From NCBI GenBank assembly GCA_937775265.1, contig CALKBV010000012.1, positions 1 to 64,000 on the forward strand: DNA of 64,000 nucleotides, written 5' to 3'. The stretch is from an uncultured Pseudomonadales bacterium (GTDB taxonomy: Bacteria; Pseudomonadota; Gammaproteobacteria; Pseudomonadales; Azotimanducaceae). Positions 33,993 to 42,762 of this stretch are shown here, in pieces. Position numbers and translations under genes: made by a program. Below the pieces are notes generated by a model that searched no databases, was not told the DNA's origin, and saw only the letters and a program-made list of their open reading frames with translations. Numbering within the stretch: the first letter of the stretch is position 1; each line of letters begins with the position of its first letter.

Positions 33993-35126
33993 TCATCCCG
34001 CAGGTAGTTTAGTTTTGTCGACGCTGTACAGGTCGCAGACCGTGTCGAAACACATTTTTTGCACTTCGTCAGCGGAGACGCCATCCATTATTTCGTTTAG
34101 TACTTTCATAGATTTAGGCCATATTGAATCATGATGTGGATAGTCATTACCCCACATTAAATTGTCGATCCCAATACCATGTCGTGTTGCTATGCCGCAC
34201 TTATCGTCTTCAAAAGTCGCAATGAAATTGCGATGAAAATAATCGCTTGGCTTCATGGTGAGATAGTCTACCGCGTGTTGTGGTGTTCGATAGATTGCAT
34301 GGTCGAGCCTTTCGACCATGTGGGCCAACCAACCAATTTCATATTCGGCGATAATAAATTTCAGCCGCGGGAAGCGCTCAAGAACACCACCACAAATAAG
34401 GTCGATCATGGCATTTAAAGCTGTCGTAAAGGCCATGGTGTATCCCTTGATGGTGCCTCCTGGCGTCCCCCAATGCGCTGGCATGCCACCATCAGGAGAA
34501 GTACCCACAAATATGTGCATGGTCAGCGGCAGATTCATTTCCTGAGCTGCAGCCCAAAAAGGATCGTAATCCGAGTGATGATAGGGTCGATCAGTGGGTG
34601 TGTGAGTCGGGATCATGAAACCGCGCACTCCTAACCTGGACGCGCGCTTCATCTCTTCGATGGCGAGATCCACATCGGGGATGGGCAGGCAACCTATCCC
34701 GATCAATCTATCTGGCGCGTTCTTGCAATAATGCACGATCCAGTCATTATGACGCTGAAAAGCGGCATTCATGATTTCTGTGTCTCCACATGCCCATGTA
34801 AACATGTTCAGGCTTGGGTACATGACTTCACCGACAATGCCGTCGGTCGCCTGCTCTTCCAATCGTTTGTCACCATCAAGCACACCTGGGTTCAGGCCCT
34901 CGTAGCCACGCGCGATAAGCTTGTCCGTCGCAGGGTCATCGAGCCTATTGCCGGCGATACCAAGTCGAGCAACTGGCACGGACATCGGTCCGCAAACGTA
35001 CCAATCTCCGGGTTTGCCTTTGTAGTCGCGAATGATTTGAGGCGCTGCGTCTCCGTAACGTTCACTTAACCCGGCGAAGCAGTCGGCATGTTCGACGATA
35101 TGTGAATCACCTGAGAAATATTGCAT
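33993..35126 (-). CDS. Amidohydrolase-2 family metal-dependent hydrolase/decarboxylase
   Basis: 377 residues of the ACMSD-like amidohydrolase-2 group, a TIM barrel with a divalent metal. Near the N-terminus DSHIVEH stands where the family has DxHxH, so the first motif is changed. Later conserved parts are IPTHTPTDRPYHHSDYDPFWAAAQEMNLP near 172-200, with MHIFVGT following, and a C-terminal MWGNDYPHHDSIWP near 334-347 carrying the catalytic Asp. Members decarboxylate or hydrolyse aromatic and related acids. It lies between a hydroxyacid dehydrogenase gene (27 bp upstream) and the solute-binding-like gene, suggesting a three-gene catabolic unit. Substrate unknown. Confidence 0.85.
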   Translation of the reverse strand: MQYFSGDSHIVEHADCFAGLSERYGDAAPQIIRDYKGKPGDWYVCGPMSVPVARLGIAGNRLDDPATDKLIARGYEGLNPGVLDGDKRLEEQATDGIVGEVMYPSLNMFTWACGDTEIMNAAFQRHNDWIVHYCKNAPDRLIGIGCLPIPDVDLAIEEMKRASRLGVRGFMIPTHTPTDRPYHHSDYDPFWAAAQEMNLPLTMHIFVGTSPDGGMPAHWGTPGGTIKGYTMAFTTALNAMIDLICGGVLERFPRLKFIIAEYEIGWLAHMVERLDHAIYRTPQHAVDYLTMKPSDYFHRNFIATFEDDKCGIATRHGIGIDNLMWGNDYPHHDSIWPKSMKVLNEIMDGVSADEVQKMCFDTVCDLYSVDKTKLPAG

Positions 35127-35153
35127 GCTGTTATCCCTGTGTATCTATGTTTG

Positions 35154-36161
35154 TTAGAAGCCGGCTTGTTTGTCGACAACGCCGGTCAACTGTTTATTTT
35201 CTTGTGCGAAGCCCAGGTTCTCGCAAAACCGCGCGATATTTCGAGGTCCTCTAAGCTGGCTGGCTCCGGCCGTATGGGGGGTCATTGCCACATTGTCGAA
35301 TGTCCACAGAGGATGGTCGGCCGGTAGTGGTTCTTCAGGGGCAACATCAAGTGCTGCTCCGCCACAACGTCCATCTCGCAATGCTGCGACCAGAGCGTCG
35401 CCGTCAATGATCTCGCCTCTTGTAACATTCATGATAAGCGCGCCGGGGCGCATGGCAGAGAAGGCGTGATCGTTGATTAGATTTAGAGTCTGATTGGTTA
35501 GAGGTGCGCCAATAGCCACAATGTCAGACGCGGCCAATAGATCGTCCAGGCGGTCTAACATCCAGACTTCGCTGACGCCGTTTGAGGGCGGAACAGCGAT
35601 TGCATCCACAGCTAGTACATTCATACCAAAAGCCACTGCGCGCTTGGCTAAGGCGCGGCCAGTTCCACCGAAACCTACAATGCCCATGGTCATGCCTTCT
35701 AACTCAATTTCTTTGGCGCGCATCGACGGGCGATGATTCCAGCCATCTGCATCCAATTGAAAAGCCGTCTTGATCTGTCGTGTAAGGGCCAATAGCAGAC
35801 CAAAACCTGTGTCGGCCAAATGGCCACCTACCAGTCCCTTTTCACCCGTTAGGACTACGTCTGAGTCACGCATGGCGGGATAGAGCATCGAATCCATACC
35901 GGATGCAATGGCATGCACCCAACGCAATTTGGGCGCGGCATGGAATAGTGGTTCCGGAATGAATCCCAGGAGGACATCGATGTCCGCAGCCTCTTCAATG
36001 GCGGCCCTTACCCCGTTGGCGACGCGGATGGTCGATCCTGGCGGTGCGGCGGCTTCGATTGACTGCAACTCGGCATCGCTGATGGATGGAAGGGTCAGAC
36101 CCAGCATCACCTCAATGGTGATTGGGCCTTCTATACTTAACTGACCTCGTTCTGTACCCAC
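35154..36161 (-). CDS. D-2-hydroxyacid dehydrogenase family oxidoreductase
   Basis: About 335 residues from GTG 36161, which has GGGAG seven bases upstream; a longer frame to 36263 has no such site. The NAD-binding segment GIVGFGGTGRALAKRAVAFGMNV lies near 160-182. It is followed by the family's MNVTRGEIIDGDALVAAL and a C-terminal region ending MTPHTAGAS, where the His of the active site stands with its Glu partner (APEEPL). It reduces 2-keto acids or oxidises D-2-hydroxy acids with NAD(P)H. First gene of the three-gene unit flanked by the 115-bp repeats. Confidence 0.87.
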   Translation of the reverse strand: MGTERGQLSIEGPITIEVMLGLTLPSISDAELQSIEAAAPPGSTIRVANGVRAAIEEAADIDVLLGFIPEPLFHAAPKLRWVHAIASGMDSMLYPAMRDSDVVLTGEKGLVGGHLADTGFGLLLALTRQIKTAFQLDADGWNHRPSMRAKEIELEGMTMGIVGFGGTGRALAKRAVAFGMNVLAVDAIAVPPSNGVSEVWMLDRLDDLLAASDIVAIGAPLTNQTLNLINDHAFSAMRPGALIMNVTRGEIIDGDALVAALRDGRCGGAALDVAPEEPLPADHPLWTFDNVAMTPHTAGASQLRGPRNIARFCENLGFAQENKQLTGVVDKQAGF

Positions 36162-36669
36162 TGATAACTCCCAATTTGTCCTTGGATAATACACAAGTTT
36201 ATGGATTTGCCAAAAGTACTGTCTTGATGATTTATTAATCGCGGGGAATGTTGGGACATCCAATATCTGAGGTACATACGAGCAGCACTAAAGTGAAACT
36301 CAACGTTGATGCTCAGCTTGGGTGGAGCGAATGGCAGACAAAGGCTGTGTGGGGGTATCGGGCGGGGCCGCCCTCGAATTATACTGACCTAGACATTGCC
36401 TAACCAATACCGACAAGCGGCTGCCCCAGACTTTTTATCTAAAAATTCTTTGTCTGGATACTGTCGAAACGTAGGGAAAGTGCGGTTTAAATTACTTCTT
36501 CTTATGGGATCATTGCTACCGCGTACTGTCTAGGCCTATAAACTGCACGTAAAGCCCTGCTAAGCATGTGCCTATCCAGCGGCAACCCGAAAGTCATTTT
36601 TACTCCCGAAGCAATATCTAGTATGTTGGCGGGTCTTGCTGCACCGGCAAAAAAATTTGGAGATCGAAC
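36162..36669. other. Intergenic region between divergent genes
   Basis: A 508-bp gap that holds the second 115-bp repeat (36402-36515) and the promoters of the hydroxyacid dehydrogenase and MDR reductase genes. No intact gene is seen; short minus-strand frames here lack motifs. Confidence 0.5.
36402..36515. repeat. 115-bp direct repeat, copy 2
   Basis: Imperfect match to 33018-33132, same orientation. Together the two copies bracket the hydroxyacid dehydrogenase, amidohydrolase and solute-binding genes. Its minus-strand reading frame aligns codon for codon with copy 1 but lacks a start and soon stops, so neither copy is a working gene. Confidence 0.8.
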
Positions 36670-37659
36670 ATGACACAAAGTAGTGAAGTTCACCTAAAGT
36701 CTCGGCCTCAAGGTAATCCTGCGGCCACGGATTTCGAGATAGTGGAAGTGAATATTGAGGACCCAGCAGCAGGGCAGGTTCTAGTAAAGAACATCTACAT
36801 GTCAGTGGACCCCTATATGCGCGGTCGAATGCGTTTTGCAAAACCGAATGAATTATTAATGGGTGGCGCGGTAGGTAAAGTCGTCGCGTCAAACAATACT
36901 AATTTTGCCGAAGGTGACTACGTTAGTAACGGATCTGGATGGCGTGAATACTTTCTATCAGATGGCGCGGACCTTAGTAAGATTGATCCAAGTCTCGCTC
37001 CGCTTAGTGCCTACCTTGGTGTTATGGGCATGCCTGGACTTACTGCTTATGGTGGTCTTCTGGTGACCGGTGAAATGAAGGGCGGTGAGGCGGTTTTTGT
37101 TTCTGCTGCATCAGGGGCCGTGGGCAGTGTCGTTGGCCAGATTGCGAAAATTAGGGGTGGTATCGCAATTGGTAGTGCAGGCAGTGATGACAAGGTCGCG
37201 CGACTCTTTGAAGAATTCGGTTTTGATCATGCCTTTAACTACAAGACTGCTGATCCGTTGGAAGAACTAAGGCGTGGTGCACCCAATGGAATCGATATCT
37301 ATTTTGAAAATGTCGGCGGGGCACAGCTTGAAGCTGCACTGACCCACATCAAGCCCTACGGTCGAATTCCTATCTGCGGCATGATTGCTCACTACAATGA
37401 CGGTGATACGTTGACGCCGGGTCCTAGAAATTTGATGGAAACGATCTACAAATTTGTACACCTAAAAGGTTTCGTTGTATCTGCATTCGAAGACCAAAGG
37501 GAACAGTTTGTGAAAGATATGTCCGGTTGGATAAGCTCAGGGAAAGTGAAGTATCACGAGACGATACATGAAGGCATTGAAAATGCGCCAGGGGCGTTTA
37601 TGGGGCTATTTGCGGGCGCTAACAATGGCAAGATGTTAGTGAGGCTCGCGGAGGATTAA
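36670..37659 (+). CDS. NADP-dependent MDR reductase (CurA/leukotriene B4 dehydrogenase-like)
   Basis: 329 residues, zinc-free MDR of the prostaglandin/alkenal reductase (CurA-like) group. The N-terminus carries VSRPQG-type and VKNIYMSVDPYMRGRM (39-54) motifs typical of that group. The NADP-binding AASGAVGSVVGQIAK lies near 145-159, and ENVGG near 212 is also conserved. GGAG stands eight bases before the ATG. These enzymes reduce the double bond of alpha,beta-unsaturated aldehydes and ketones. It stands alone, and the following DNA carries an inverted-repeat element. Confidence 0.9.
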   Translation: MTQSSEVHLKSRPQGNPAATDFEIVEVNIEDPAAGQVLVKNIYMSVDPYMRGRMRFAKPNELLMGGAVGKVVASNNTNFAEGDYVSNGSGWREYFLSDGADLSKIDPSLAPLSAYLGVMGMPGLTAYGGLLVTGEMKGGEAVFVSAASGAVGSVVGQIAKIRGGIAIGSAGSDDKVARLFEEFGFDHAFNYKTADPLEELRRGAPNGIDIYFENVGGAQLEAALTHIKPYGRIPICGMIAHYNDGDTLTPGPRNLMETIYKFVHLKGFVVSAFEDQREQFVKDMSGWISSGKVKYHETIHEGIENAPGAFMGLFAGANNGKMLVRLAED

Positions 37660-37697
37660 GTCTAGTCGCTTGGTGTTATGTGAAAGGCATGTCATGT

Positions 37698-37772
37698 AAA
37701 GGGGACGGAGGGCGTTAAAATGGAGAGGTATCTGAGTAGGGTTTTAGATTTCTAACTCCCTCCGTCTCCTTT
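37698..37772. mobile_element. MITE-like inverted-repeat element A
   Basis: Two 22-base arms (37698-37719 and 37751-37772) match in inverted orientation at 19 of 22 positions around a 31-base centre. The arm starts AAAGGGGACGGAGGG. The sequence resembles element B at 42624 in its GGGGnCGGAG core. There is no coding capacity. It touches the 5' edge of a truncated TonB-receptor remnant, suggesting insertion or recombination at that point. A link to REP/RAYT-type elements is a guess. Confidence 0.6.
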
Positions 37773-38042
37773 GAACGACAAACAAACTCGCGGTCCTTCG
37801 CCGAACTCTGGTTCGATAAGAAATATGCCAAACGGCGAATTTCCTTACCTCAGTCCTGACTACAACTTAGTGAACTTGCGCGCAGGTATAAATATGGACC
37901 AATGGCGGTTTAACCTCTATGTCCAAAATCTGACCGATGAGGAATACTATACGGGTACGCAGGAAAACTTTGGTGCCAGTGGTATTCGTTTACGCCCACA
38001 CCCACGGATAGTTGGCGGCAGCATCTGCTGCCGCTTTGACAT
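37773..38042 (+). pseudogene. 3' remnant of a TonB-dependent receptor
   Basis: The frame gives the last beta-strands of an outer-membrane TonB-dependent receptor: DYNLVNLRAGINMDQWRFNLYVQNLTDEEYY, then GIRLRPHPRIVGGSI and a degraded CCRF end. Receptors are usually 700 or more residues ending in an aromatic (RF); here about 90 remain and no plug or TonB box is present. The final stop is lost, so the frame runs on through the terminator. The 5' part is missing exactly where element A begins. Not functional. Confidence 0.75.
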
Positions 38043-38054
38043 AAGGTTCCATCA

Positions 38055-38087
38055 AGCCCGAAGCATGTACGCTTCGGGCTTTTTTTA
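38055..38087 (+). terminator. Strong Rho-independent terminator
   Basis: Perfect 10-bp stem AGCCCGAAGC / GCTTCGGGCT with a 6-base loop and seven T residues. It probably ended the receptor gene whose remnant precedes it, and may now end the MDR reductase transcript. Confidence 0.92.
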
Positions 38088-38178
38088 GCCTGTCGCTACC
38101 CTGCGTGACACGGTATTTAGACTCGTAGAGTCGCCCGCAGAGCTTGCTGCGCGATATTGAAAACAAGAGTTGCCTCAT

Positions 38179-38226
38179 AAAGCTAACTCATACCAAAGCT
38201 AACTAATACCAAAGCTAACTAGTAAC
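38179..38226. repeat. 16-bp tandem repeat, three copies
   Basis: Units AAAGCTAACTCATACC, AAAGCTAACTAATACC and AAAGCTAACTAGTAAC, 77 bp before the esterase gene. Possibly a slippage product; no operator role can be shown. Confidence 0.85.
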
Positions 38227-38302
38227 TGCCTCAAGTAATGATTATGGTAACTGGCAATAGTTCTCAGTAAATATTGAATCGAAATATAAAGGAGCAACCC
38301 GA

Positions 38303-39193
38303 ATGCCTAGTGTTGAACATGAAGCTTTTGTAACGGTACTAACGACTGCACCCGCCCCAGAGGTCTCGCCCACGCTGCAGGAGCAACGCGATAATTATCG
38401 CGCAATGCTTGGTGCGAATCCTATAGCTGATGACATTACCATCGAAGAAACCACTATCGCTGGTTGTGCCGCAGACTGGGTGAGTGCCCCGAACAGTGAC
38501 AAGGGAAAAGCCATACTGTATCTGCATGGTGGTGGCTATATTATGGGTGACAACATTGGATACCGGGAGTTTGCCAGTCGGTTAGCCCGCGCTACCGGAG
38601 CTCGCATTTGTGTTCTTCACTACAGTCTGGCGCCAGAAGCTGAGTGTCCTGCAGCTCTTGACGATTCCGTTGCCGCATTTAAAGAAATCGTTGCCTCAGG
38701 CATTAGTGTTGCAAACACGGCAATTGCTGGAGATTCGGCAGGAGGTGGGTTGGCAATCTCGACACTCGTGGCTTTGCGTGATGGGGGCGTGGCGTTACCA
38801 CCATGCGCAATCGGCTTCTCACCGTGGACGGACTTGGCGTTAACTGGCGATTCTATTGACGATCCGAAATCAAACGATCCATTTGTGTCGAAAGAAGTCC
38901 TGCAAGGAATGGTATTCGCCTATGCGCCTAATGATCCGGGTAACGCAGTTGCATCGCCGCTTAACGCAGATTGTAGTGGCTTACCACCACTTCATATTGA
39001 AACTGGTACCAGAGAAATACTGTTGTCAGATTCAAGGCGCTTTGTTGAAAAAGCCAGGGCCGAGGGTGTAGATGTCGATTACTTCGAAGGTGAAGGGCTA
39101 GTGCACGTCTGGCCTGTGGTTGTGCCAGAAGGCGCAGAATCGAAAGACGCACTAAAGCGGTGTGGCGACTTTTTAGCAAAACACTGGGGTTAG
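38303..39193 (+). CDS. Alpha/beta hydrolase, HSL-type (family IV) carboxylesterase
   Basis: 296 residues, no signal peptide. HGGG at 75-78 and the nucleophile motif GDSAGG with S145 are canonical for the hormone-sensitive-lipase group. The GLVHVWPV segment near 265 supplies the likely catalytic His. AAGGAG is eight bases before the ATG. It shares only the family with the esterase at 16170-17240 and uses GDSAG rather than GESGG, so the two are not recent copies. It acts on short acyl esters; the natural substrate is unknown. It forms a single-gene unit. Confidence 0.9.
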   Translation: MPSVEHEAFVTVLTTAPAPEVSPTLQEQRDNYRAMLGANPIADDITIEETTIAGCAADWVSAPNSDKGKAILYLHGGGYIMGDNIGYREFASRLARATGARICVLHYSLAPEAECPAALDDSVAAFKEIVASGISVANTAIAGDSAGGGLAISTLVALRDGGVALPPCAIGFSPWTDLALTGDSIDDPKSNDPFVSKEVLQGMVFAYAPNDPGNAVASPLNADCSGLPPLHIETGTREILLSDSRRFVEKARAEGVDVDYFEGEGLVHVWPVVVPEGAESKDALKRCGDFLAKHWG

Positions 39194-39399
39194 ATACTCT
39201 GGTCGATACTTTTGTTGCCCGCGGCAGGGCACATTAATGGTTGTAGGCCTTGCGGCACCGATTGCTTCGCTGTTCGCAAACGACATTGAGCCGCAATACC
39301 GCCAACCTTTTTTATGGGCATTGTCGTTGGTGGGCTAACCGGGCTTAGCTGTGCGCTGTATTGCGTTGTAATGCGTGTTTTTTGGCGAATTACTGTTTT

Positions 39400-42300
39400 C
39401 TATCGAAAGTCCCGGGACTTCAGTGAAAAGTGTTCAAGGTATTCGCTAAGGTCTTCAACGTGCCCCGCGATGACGTGAATAACAGAAGCCTGGCGTTCCA
39501 TTACGCCTTTGATTTTGAGCAGGCGCCCCTGCACGACTGCGGCACGATAGGTTTCAATGATACGAGTCCAGACCACTACGTTAATGTTGTCGGTTTCATC
39601 CTCCAGGGTAAGGAACAATACCCCGGAAGCGGATGAAGGTCGTTGTCTGCCGGTCACAATGCCCGAGACCTGGACGAACCTGCCGTGATTGAGCGCGCGA
39701 AGCTCAACTGCTGTTTTGCATTGCCGAAAGGGTGCGTTTGGCTTTTCCCTCAGTAATGCCATTGGGTGCCTACCCAGTGTCAGACCAATGCTTGTGTAGT
39801 CTGCACGAAGGTCATCGGTTTCAAGTGGCGGAGGTAGAACAACAGGCGTTTCTTCCTGATGTTTTTGGGGAGCATACTGTTGATTTGGCTCCGCGACGTT
39901 AAGCTTTTTGTCAAGGAGCGGGGAGGGTGGCAATAGTCCGCTGACCTGCCAGTGAGTTTGGTAGCGATGTCCTGAGAGGCTTTTAAAAGCACCTCCCTCT
40001 GTCAGTCTGGCCAGGTCACCTTTGTCCAGTCGCGCGCGCTTGGCAATATCTTTGATGCTCTGGATAGGGTGGTCATTTCTTGCATGGATAACCCGGTCTG
40101 CTGAATCTGCTTTAAAACCCTTGATTCGCTGGAACCCCAGGCGAACCGCGGGTTGTTTGGCCGCAATTTCACCCTGGTAGGCCGGTGCTTCAAGTGTGGA
40201 TTCCCATTTGCTTATGAGTACGTCAACTGGTCTTACTTCAATATCATGTCTCCTGGCGTCCTGGACCAGCTGTGACGGCGAGTAGAACCCCATCGGTTGG
40301 CTGTTTAGCAAACCGCAGTAAAAAGCTGCAGGCTCATGCCGTTTCAGCCAGGCAGAAAAATATACCAGCAGGGCAAAGCTGGCAGCATGGGACTCAGGGA
40401 AACCATAATCACCAAAGCCCTTGATTTGTTCGAAGATGCGTTCAGCAAAGTCTAGGTCATGGCCTCTTCCCAGCATGCCATTAACCAGCTTTTCCTGGAA
40501 TTTTTCCAGACCACCTTTCCGCTTCCAGGCGGCCATTGCGCGTCTTAGTTGATCGGCTTCACCGGGAGTAAAACCGGCGGCAACCACCGCAAGTTTGATG
40601 ACCTGTTCCTGGAAGATAGGAATGCCAAGTGTGCGTCCAAGTACGGACTTAACAGCATCGTTAGCATAGGTGACCTTCTCTTCACCATTACGTCGCTTCA
40701 GGTAAGGGTGAACCATATTGCCCTGTATTGGACCTGGTCGAACGATCGCTACTTCAATCACCAGGTCGTAGAAATTTTTGGGTTTCAGTCTTGGCAACAT
40801 GGAAATTTGCGCTCGAGACTCGACCTGGAACACCCCGATGCTGTCGCCTGTCTGCAACATTCTGTAAGTTAGGGGGTCTTCTGCAGGAATACTTGCGAGG
40901 CTGAGCTCGGAGCTCCGGTAATGATTGATCATGTCGATGCTTTTACGGATCGACGTCAATATGCCAAGTGCCAGGATATCGACTTTGAGTAACCCTAGCG
41001 ATCCAATGTCATCCTTGTCCCACTGAATAATCGTTCGGTCCTTCATGGCTGCATTTTCAACCGGTACCAGATGAGACAGGGGCCCGTTTGAAATGATGAA
41101 CCCGCCTACGTGTTGGGACAGGTGACGTGGAAACCCCAGGATGGCGCCCACCAGGGTCAGGAATTGGTCAATAATCGCGCTGCGCGGGTTAACACCGGCT
41201 TCTTCGAAGCGGGCTTGCAGTTCTTCCCGCTTATCCCACCATGACAATGACTTAGCAAGATGGTCGACCAGTTGCAGGTCCAGCCCAAGTGCTTTGCCAA
41301 CGTCCCTGATGGCGCTTTTTGGTCGGTACGTCACCACGGTTGCGGCAATGGCCGCTCGATGGCGCCCGTACTTTTTATAGATGTACTGGATAACTTCTTC
41401 GCGTCTTTCATGTTCGAAATCAACATCGATATCAGGTGGCTCGTCCCGCTCCTTTGAGATGAACCGTTCAAACAGCAGGTTGATTTTTACCGGGTCTACC
41501 TCTGTTATCTGAAGACAATAACAGACGGCGCTGTTTGCAGCAGAGCCGCGCCCCTGGCACAGAATTTTCTGACTTCTCGCAAACTGGACGATGTCGAACA
41601 CGGTCAGGAAGTAATACTCATATTGCATCTCTTTGATCAGGGAGAGTTCCTTTTCGATCAATTCGCGGACATGCGTGGGCTCCCCTTCCGGCCACCGTTT
41701 CCTTACGCCGTGCTCCGTGAGTTGCCTGAGGTATTGTGATGAAGAGAGCCCTGGGGGAACGAGTTCTTCCGGATATTCGTAACGAAGTTCATCCAGTGAG
41801 AATTGGCAAAGATCGGCAATATGAACCGAGGCACTTAGAAGGCCTGCGGGATAGAGTTGGCTGAGGGTTGAATAGTGTCGAAGGTATTTCTCCCGATTAG
41901 AGAAGAGGAGCCGGCCAGCCAGCCGGATGGATTGCCGCATTCTGATTGCAGAAACGACATCCAGCAGGGCGCTTCGATCAGGATGGTGCATATGGACATC
42001 ACCACTTGCGACCAGTGGTAAGTCAAACTGGCGAGAAAGGTTGAACGCGTGTTCGTAGCAGCCGATGGATTGACCATCGGGGAAAACTTCCAGGCCCAGC
42101 CATAGCCGGCTGCCAAAGATATCCTTAAGTTTCTTGCTACTTTTATAGTGTTGTTCCTTTTCTTTACCGGAAATAGCTTTACCGGGAATCCAGATAGCAA
42201 GACACTGGCTGGTCGCTACTTCGAGGTCACTGATTGATATCCGGTACTCGCCTTTATCGGCACGTCGCCGTCCAATCGTGATCAGGTTGCATATCTGGCC

Positions 42301-42552
42301 ATAGGCCATTCGGTTGGGAGCGATAAGCACAAGCAGTAATTCTTCGTCCAGCCGGAATTCACTGCCAACAATCAGTTTTATATCGGATTCCTTTGCGGCA
42401 ACATGGGCCTTCACAACACCGGCCATGGTGCATTCGTCGGTAATCGCGATTGCCGAGTAACCCAGGCTAGCCGCTTGTTTTACTAGTTCTTCAGGGTGTG
42501 AAGCTCCTCTTAAAAAGGAATAGTTACTTATACAATGCAGTTCTGCGTACAT
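39400..42552 (-). CDS. dnaE2: Error-prone DNA polymerase DnaE2 (ImuC)
   Basis: 1050 residues, the usual length of DnaE2. An N-terminal PHP domain (MYAELHCISNYSFLRGAS at the start) is followed by the C-family polymerase core. The catalytic aspartates lie in PDIDVDF at 373-379 and in KVDIL near 555. A C-terminal OB fold follows (VSGIVTGRQRPSS). DnaE2 carries out damage-induced mutagenic synthesis, usually with ImuA and ImuB encoded upstream, and neither is here. A near-perfect LexA box sits 27 bp before the start, so it is an SOS gene transcribed on its own. Confidence 0.96.
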   Translation of the reverse strand: MYAELHCISNYSFLRGASHPEELVKQAASLGYSAIAITDECTMAGVVKAHVAAKESDIKLIVGSEFRLDEELLLVLIAPNRMAYGQICNLITIGRRRADKGEYRISISDLEVATSQCLAIWIPGKAISGKEKEQHYKSSKKLKDIFGSRLWLGLEVFPDGQSIGCYEHAFNLSRQFDLPLVASGDVHMHHPDRSALLDVVSAIRMRQSIRLAGRLLFSNREKYLRHYSTLSQLYPAGLLSASVHIADLCQFSLDELRYEYPEELVPPGLSSSQYLRQLTEHGVRKRWPEGEPTHVRELIEKELSLIKEMQYEYYFLTVFDIVQFARSQKILCQGRGSAANSAVCYCLQITEVDPVKINLLFERFISKERDEPPDIDVDFEHERREEVIQYIYKKYGRHRAAIAATVVTYRPKSAIRDVGKALGLDLQLVDHLAKSLSWWDKREELQARFEEAGVNPRSAIIDQFLTLVGAILGFPRHLSQHVGGFIISNGPLSHLVPVENAAMKDRTIIQWDKDDIGSLGLLKVDILALGILTSIRKSIDMINHYRSSELSLASIPAEDPLTYRMLQTGDSIGVFQVESRAQISMLPRLKPKNFYDLVIEVAIVRPGPIQGNMVHPYLKRRNGEEKVTYANDAVKSVLGRTLGIPIFQEQVIKLAVVAAGFTPGEADQLRRAMAAWKRKGGLEKFQEKLVNGMLGRGHDLDFAERIFEQIKGFGDYGFPESHAASFALLVYFSAWLKRHEPAAFYCGLLNSQPMGFYSPSQLVQDARRHDIEVRPVDVLISKWESTLEAPAYQGEIAAKQPAVRLGFQRIKGFKADSADRVIHARNDHPIQSIKDIAKRARLDKGDLARLTEGGAFKSLSGHRYQTHWQVSGLLPPSPLLDKKLNVAEPNQQYAPQKHQEETPVVLPPPLETDDLRADYTSIGLTLGRHPMALLREKPNAPFRQCKTAVELRALNHGRFVQVSGIVTGRQRPSSASGVLFLTLEDETDNINVVVWTRIIETYRAAVVQGRLLKIKGVMERQASVIHVIAGHVEDLSEYLEHFSLKSRDFR

Positions 42553-42579
42553 GTGTGAGGTTACTGTGCGTATTAAAAG

Positions 42580-42599
42580 TACTGGATATATATACAGTA
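42580..42599 (-). promoter_or_regulatory. LexA (SOS) box upstream of dnaE2
   Basis: CTGGATATATATACAG flanked by TA on both sides, differing by one base from the E. coli-type consensus CTGT-N8-ACAG. It lies 27 bp upstream of the dnaE2 ATG, in the right place to block its promoter. The site is nearly palindromic, but the plus-strand SlyD-like gene is about 160 bp away. Confidence 0.9.
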
Positions 42600-42623
42600 C
42601 TACATTGAAAGGGTCACAGTGAA

Positions 42624-42731
42624 GGGGTCGGAGTAAAATTATCCTTAGCGGCGCTGTTTTAAGAGCGATAATATTGATTGTTCAATATCAATGGTCCTTA
42701 AAGCGGCAAAGGATAATTTTACTCCGCCCCC
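42624..42731. mobile_element. MITE-like inverted-repeat element B
   Basis: Two 23-base arms (42624-42646 and 42709-42731) are inverted copies with one mismatch, starting GGGGTCGGAGTAAAATT. The 62-base centre contains a further hairpin, ATATTGA / TCAATAT, at 42671-42688. It is non-coding and lies between the SOS box and the SlyD-like gene. The core resembles element A at 37698. Confidence 0.65.
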
Positions 42732-42762
42732 ATTTATCGACCTTATTTATCTAGGAGAAGTC

